Positions 61,224-64,000 of a DNA stretch of 64,000 nt are shown in pieces. A program made the translations under genes and the position numbers. The stretch covers positions 1 to 64,000 of the forward strand of contig CAMNSS010000016.1 of assembly GCA_946555345.1 (NCBI GenBank), written 5' to 3'. Every line of letters begins with the position of its first letter. Position 1 is the first letter of the stretch. Source of the DNA: an uncultured Eubacterium sp. Its GTDB lineage: Bacteria; Bacillota; Clostridia; Peptostreptococcales; Anaerovoracaceae. The notes beneath the pieces are model-generated. The model was not told where the DNA came from. It worked only from the letters and a program-made list of their open reading frames with translations, and did not search any database.

Positions 61224-61614
61224 TTTTATTTACGATCGCACCGAGAACGCCATGAATAAACCGGGAAGAACGCTGCGTGCTGTATTTTTTCGCCAGGTTG
61301 ATTGCTTCGTTGATGGCGACGACCTTGGGAACGTCCTCCCCATACCGTATCTCCCCGAGCGCAAGCCGCATAATCGCCAGATCCACGCGGGGCATTCTGC
61401 CCGTTTTCCACGATTTGCTGTTCGCATTGATGAGGCCGTCAAGCTCCGGTAAATGATCGATGATATGGCAAAGCAATGCTTGTCCCCTCCGTTTATGGTT
61501 TCCAGCCAGCCTTTCTTCGGAAAGCCTGGCTGCCGTCTCCTTGTCCATGCATTTTGCGGCATCCATTTCGTACATGATCTGCATCAGAATTTCCCGCGCT
61601 TCATTTCTCGTCAT
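61210..61614 (-). CDS. nusB: Transcription antitermination factor NusB
   Basis: A 134-residue all-helical protein: MTRNEAREILMQIMYEMDA and later VDLAIMRLALGEIRYGEDVP, VVAINEAINLAKKYSTQRSS with the conserved C-terminal FIHGVLG. ATG at 61614 follows GGAGGAAG; the longer frame overlaps asp23. It binds boxA RNA in rRNA transcripts. Confidence 0.95.
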   Translation of the reverse strand: MTRNEAREILMQIMYEMDAAKCMDKETAARLSEERLAGNHKRRGQALLCHIIDHLPELDGLINANSKSWKTGRMPRVDLAIMRLALGEIRYGEDVPKVVAINEAINLAKKYSTQRSSRFIHGVLGAIVNKNEDE

Positions 61615-61984
61615 TTGTATTCTCTTCCTCCGATGGTATTTCAACACCTTGCACATGTATATTGACAGCTTTTACAGGAAGCTCTGTCATGGACTGGACT
61701 TCCTTCTTGACATTTTCCTGTATGTCCCAAGCGACAGCCGGAATCTTAACATGGTACTTCACGATGATATGCACGTCGATCGTAACCCCTTCCTCCCCCT
61801 GGGATACCTTGATGCCTTTTGACATCAATTCTTTTCCCAGGATATTGCGGGAAAGGGTATTGGAAAAGCCGCCTGCCAGATTAGCCACGCCTTCCGTTTT
61901 CAGGGCAGCGTTCACCGCACATACCGCTATGACTTCATCTGAAATTTTTACTGCGTCTTCCCCGTGTCCTTTCGCTGTATTCAT
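61601..61984 (-). CDS. Asp23/Gls24 family envelope stress protein
   Basis: A 127-residue protein: VKISDEVIAVCAVNAALKTE, GVANLAGGF and a region with GVTIDVHIIVKYHVKIPAVA. This is the YqhY type that usually precedes nusB in Firmicutes and is linked to envelope and fatty acid homeostasis. ATG at 61984 follows AGAGGTGG. It overlaps nusB by 14 bases and is the first gene of the unit running to tlyA. Confidence 0.92.
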   Translation of the reverse strand: MNTAKGHGEDAVKISDEVIAVCAVNAALKTEGVANLAGGFSNTLSRNILGKELMSKGIKVSQGEEGVTIDVHIIVKYHVKIPAVAWDIQENVKKEVQSMTELPVKAVNIHVQGVEIPSEEENTNDEK

Positions 61985-62111
61985 AAACCACCTCTGCTGC
62001 GCTGCGGCGATGCCGTTCTTAGTCTCATCCTCATTATAGCAAAGATGTACCAAAAATAAAAGCAGGAGCTTTGAAAAACGAAAACTCCCTTTTTTGCCTT
62101 TCCCGCAATCG

Positions 62112-62146
62112 AAAAAGGAGCCGCCGCTTCCTGCGGCCGCTCCTTT
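62112..62146 (-). terminator. Terminator of the permease gene
   Basis: AAAGGAGC and GCCGC pair with GCGGC and GCTCCTTT; read on the - strand it is followed by TTTTTC, 80 bases after the permease stop. Confidence 0.85.
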
Positions 62147-62224
62147 CCTTACAGGTTCGGATCATTCTATACAAACCTGCTTGCATGATAATACTATTTG
62201 AATATTTGATTTTGCTTTATAGGG

Positions 62225-63577
62225 CTAGAGATTGAGCTCCGGCGGCAGTTCCTTGAAGCCCTTCGTCTTGATCACGAGGACGATAAGCCCGATTGCAATC
62301 CAGCCGAAGCCGACGATCTTCGCCGTCATCGGCAGGCTGATCCAGAGCCATACGCAGAATGCAGCCGCAATAAGGGGGACAATCAAGTACTTAACTACCG
62401 CTGCACCAGAACGTTCTTTATCCTTGCCCCAGAACCTGACGATCACGCAGATATTCGTGCAGATAAAACCAAACAGTGCGCCGAAGCTTACGAGCGACAT
62501 TGCGTTCATCAAACTGTCTTGGAAGAAAACGGCGCAGAGGCCGACAACCGCCGTCAGCAGGATATTCTTCGCCGGCGTCTTGAATTTCGGATGGACGTAA
62601 CCGAAGAATTTCTTCGGCAGGAATCCGTCACGGCCCATGCCGAGCAGGATTCTCGACGTCGCGCCCTGTCCTGCGATGCAGCAGCCGAGCGAAGAAAGCG
62701 TGTTGATCGCTACGAAGATCGTATTCATCCAGCCGATTCCGATGTGGATATTGTACTCTGTAATCGCTGTATCAGGGTTTGTGATCGCACCTACTTCATA
62801 TGGCCATCCACAGTTCATCATATATGCGACGATGATAAATTCGAGTGCAGCCCCGATGCAGATGATGGTTACGGCTCTCGGCATGGTCTTTTCCGGGTTT
62901 ATCGTTTCTTCTGCGTAGGTCGTAACCGAGTCGAAGCCGACGAACACGATCGCCATGATGCCAGCGCCTGTGAAGATCGTGCTTGCCTGGAAAAGCTCAG
63001 GATTGTAGATTGCTTCAGGGCAGATGAATGTTCCTGCACCGCCGCCGCCTGCAACGAACTTGATGATCGCAATCAGCGTAACGATGATGGCGATGATCGG
63101 CGCAACGACATTGATGTTGTTGACGATTGACGCAACCGTTACGCCGACGATATTACATACGGCAACGAAGATGACCGCAATGATGATCCATGCCCAGATC
63201 GGGATTGCCGGGATCATGATATTGAGGTAAAGCCCGCATCCCAAATAACAGGTCAGTGGAAGCAATAAATAATCGAGCATCAGCGACCAGCCGGATATGA
63301 ATCCGAATTTTGGCCCGATGGACTTGCTCACATAACTATAAACCGAACCTGCCACAGGGTATTTCCGGCACATTTTCGCATAGCTGAATGCGGTAAGCGA
63401 CATGGCGACCCCGGCGACGATCAGCACCAGGACAAAATGACCGCCCGTTAAAACATTGATGATTCCGTAGTACATGAAGATACATGCGGGACACAGATAC
63501 GCCAGTCCCTGGCATACCAGCGTAGGCAATTTCAAGACACGCTTCAGTTCCGTGTTTTGAGCAGTGTTTCCTTCCAT
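62225..63577 (-). CDS. APC family amino acid/polyamine permease
   Basis: A 450-residue transporter with about 12 membrane segments. FMYYGIINVLTGGHFVLVLI, KYPVAGSVYSYVSKSIGP and FVGFDSVTTYAEETINPEK are typical of the APC superfamily near putrescine and amino acid importers. Ribosome binding site GAAGGAGG. It is transcribed after an amidohydrolase gene 35 bases upstream, so it may take up the amidohydrolase's substrate or product. Specificity unknown. Confidence 0.92.
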   Translation of the reverse strand: MEGNTAQNTELKRVLKLPTLVCQGLAYLCPACIFMYYGIINVLTGGHFVLVLIVAGVAMSLTAFSYAKMCRKYPVAGSVYSYVSKSIGPKFGFISGWSLMLDYLLLPLTCYLGCGLYLNIMIPAIPIWAWIIIAVIFVAVCNIVGVTVASIVNNINVVAPIIAIIVTLIAIIKFVAGGGGAGTFICPEAIYNPELFQASTIFTGAGIMAIVFVGFDSVTTYAEETINPEKTMPRAVTIICIGAALEFIIVAYMMNCGWPYEVGAITNPDTAITEYNIHIGIGWMNTIFVAINTLSSLGCCIAGQGATSRILLGMGRDGFLPKKFFGYVHPKFKTPAKNILLTAVVGLCAVFFQDSLMNAMSLVSFGALFGFICTNICVIVRFWGKDKERSGAAVVKYLIVPLIAAAFCVWLWISLPMTAKIVGFGWIAIGLIVLVIKTKGFKELPPELNL

Positions 63578-63612
63578 TTTGAAACCTCCTTCGTGAACGC
63601 TTTTGATAAAAC

Positions 63613-64000
63613 TTAAACTCTCTCATAGACGGTATTTCCCTTGAATATCGTCTGCTTCACCTTTATTTGATAGATTTGATCTATAGGGACTTTTTCAATA
63701 TCGGAATCTAAGATCACCAGATCGGCTGATTTTCCTTCCTCAATGCTGCCGGTAATGTGTTCGGCGGACATCTGATACGCTCCGTTTAAAGACAGCGCCT
63801 TGATGCATTCACTAAGCGCAGCCGGTTTCTCGTCTCCCAGCACTTTTCCCTTAAATTGCTCATAATCCGGCGCATCGGGGAAAACCGAACGCGTCATGGC
63901 GCACTGGATTTCATGCATCGTATCGGGCGGCGGCGTGACCGGGAAATCCGTTCCGAACGAAATATCGATCCCTGCATCGAGCAATTTTCTCAACGGATAT
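63613..64000 (-). CDS. Amidohydrolase, C-terminal part (start outside window)
   Basis: The frame runs through the right edge. The visible 128 residues are the end of a YtcJ-type metal-dependent amidohydrolase: LLDAGIDISFGTDFPVTPPP with the conserved catalytic aspartate, SLNGAYQMSAEHITGSIEEG, KSADLVILDSD and a final beta strand VKQTIFKGNTVYE. Substrate unknown. The apparent TTG start at 63993 is internal to the gene. Confidence 0.88.
   Translation of the reverse strand, partial: YPLRKLLDAGIDISFGTDFPVTPPPDTMHEIQCAMTRSVFPDAPDYEQFKGKVLGDEKPAALSECIKALSLNGAYQMSAEHITGSIEEGKSADLVILDSDIEKVPIDQIYQIKVKQTIFKGNTVYERV

Overview
The window looks like a low-to-moderate GC Firmicute of class Clostridia, judging by gene order (alaS-ireB-ruvX, mutS-mutL-miaA, asp23-nusB-xseA-xseB-ispA-dxs-tlyA), a class 1B dihydroorotate dehydrogenase with PyrK, a PyrBI-type aspartate carbamoyltransferase and GGAGG-type ribosome binding sites. 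A gut or rumen anaerobe of the Family XIII/Anaerovoracaceae kind is a guess, not something the sequence proves. No tRNA, rRNA or CRISPR array was seen.

Positions 1 to about 26,900 are the right-hand part of an integrative conjugative element (ICE) of the Tn1549-like type. It opens inside a group II intron that interrupts virD4, followed by a compact transfer module: a Maff2-type pilin-like protein, a TrbL/VirB6-like channel protein, PrgI, VirB4 and a two-domain peptidoglycan hydrolase. A small pair including a VapD-like protein follows. From about 8.2 to 9.7 kb the element is scarred: a truncated small gene, a second copy of the end of the hydrolase gene, a GH5 glycanase lipoprotein and a 39-bp scrap of the trbL-like gene. 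The cargo is then a type III restriction-modification locus with an extra small gene between mod and res, an Rpn-type nuclease with a duplicated C-terminal tail, a MerR/GNAT/ABC-ABC module, a recombinase remnant, a sigma-like regulator behind a hairpin that buries its ribosome binding site, an AAA/DUF4143 ATPase, and a large serine recombinase at the right end.

The element sits inside a D-alanyl-D-alanine carboxypeptidase gene: from about 26,900 the 3' half of that gene is readable (KTG motif present, SxxK and SxN missing). The 5' half should lie beyond the left edge of the window.

Positions 27.7 to 42.4 kb are chromosomal and mostly on the + strand: a DUF3343 protein, a large SH3/glucosaminidase wall hydrolase, a membrane-anchored cohesin-domain protein, a complete UMP operon apart from carbamoyl-phosphate synthase (pyrC, pyrK, pyrD, pyrF, pyrE, pyrB, pyrI), alaS, ireB and ruvX. 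Positions 42.9 to 64 kb are mostly on the - strand: a YneA-like SOS division inhibitor with LexA-like boxes over a consensus promoter, two perfect 43-bp hairpin repeats, a TVP38/DedA-like membrane protein, a PLP enzyme, a GLUG-repeat secreted protein, a tyrosine recombinase, miaA, mutL, mutS, an aminotransferase, tlyA, dxs, ispA, xseB, xseA, a divergent TsaD-like gene, nusB, asp23, an amino acid permease and the end of an amidohydrolase gene.
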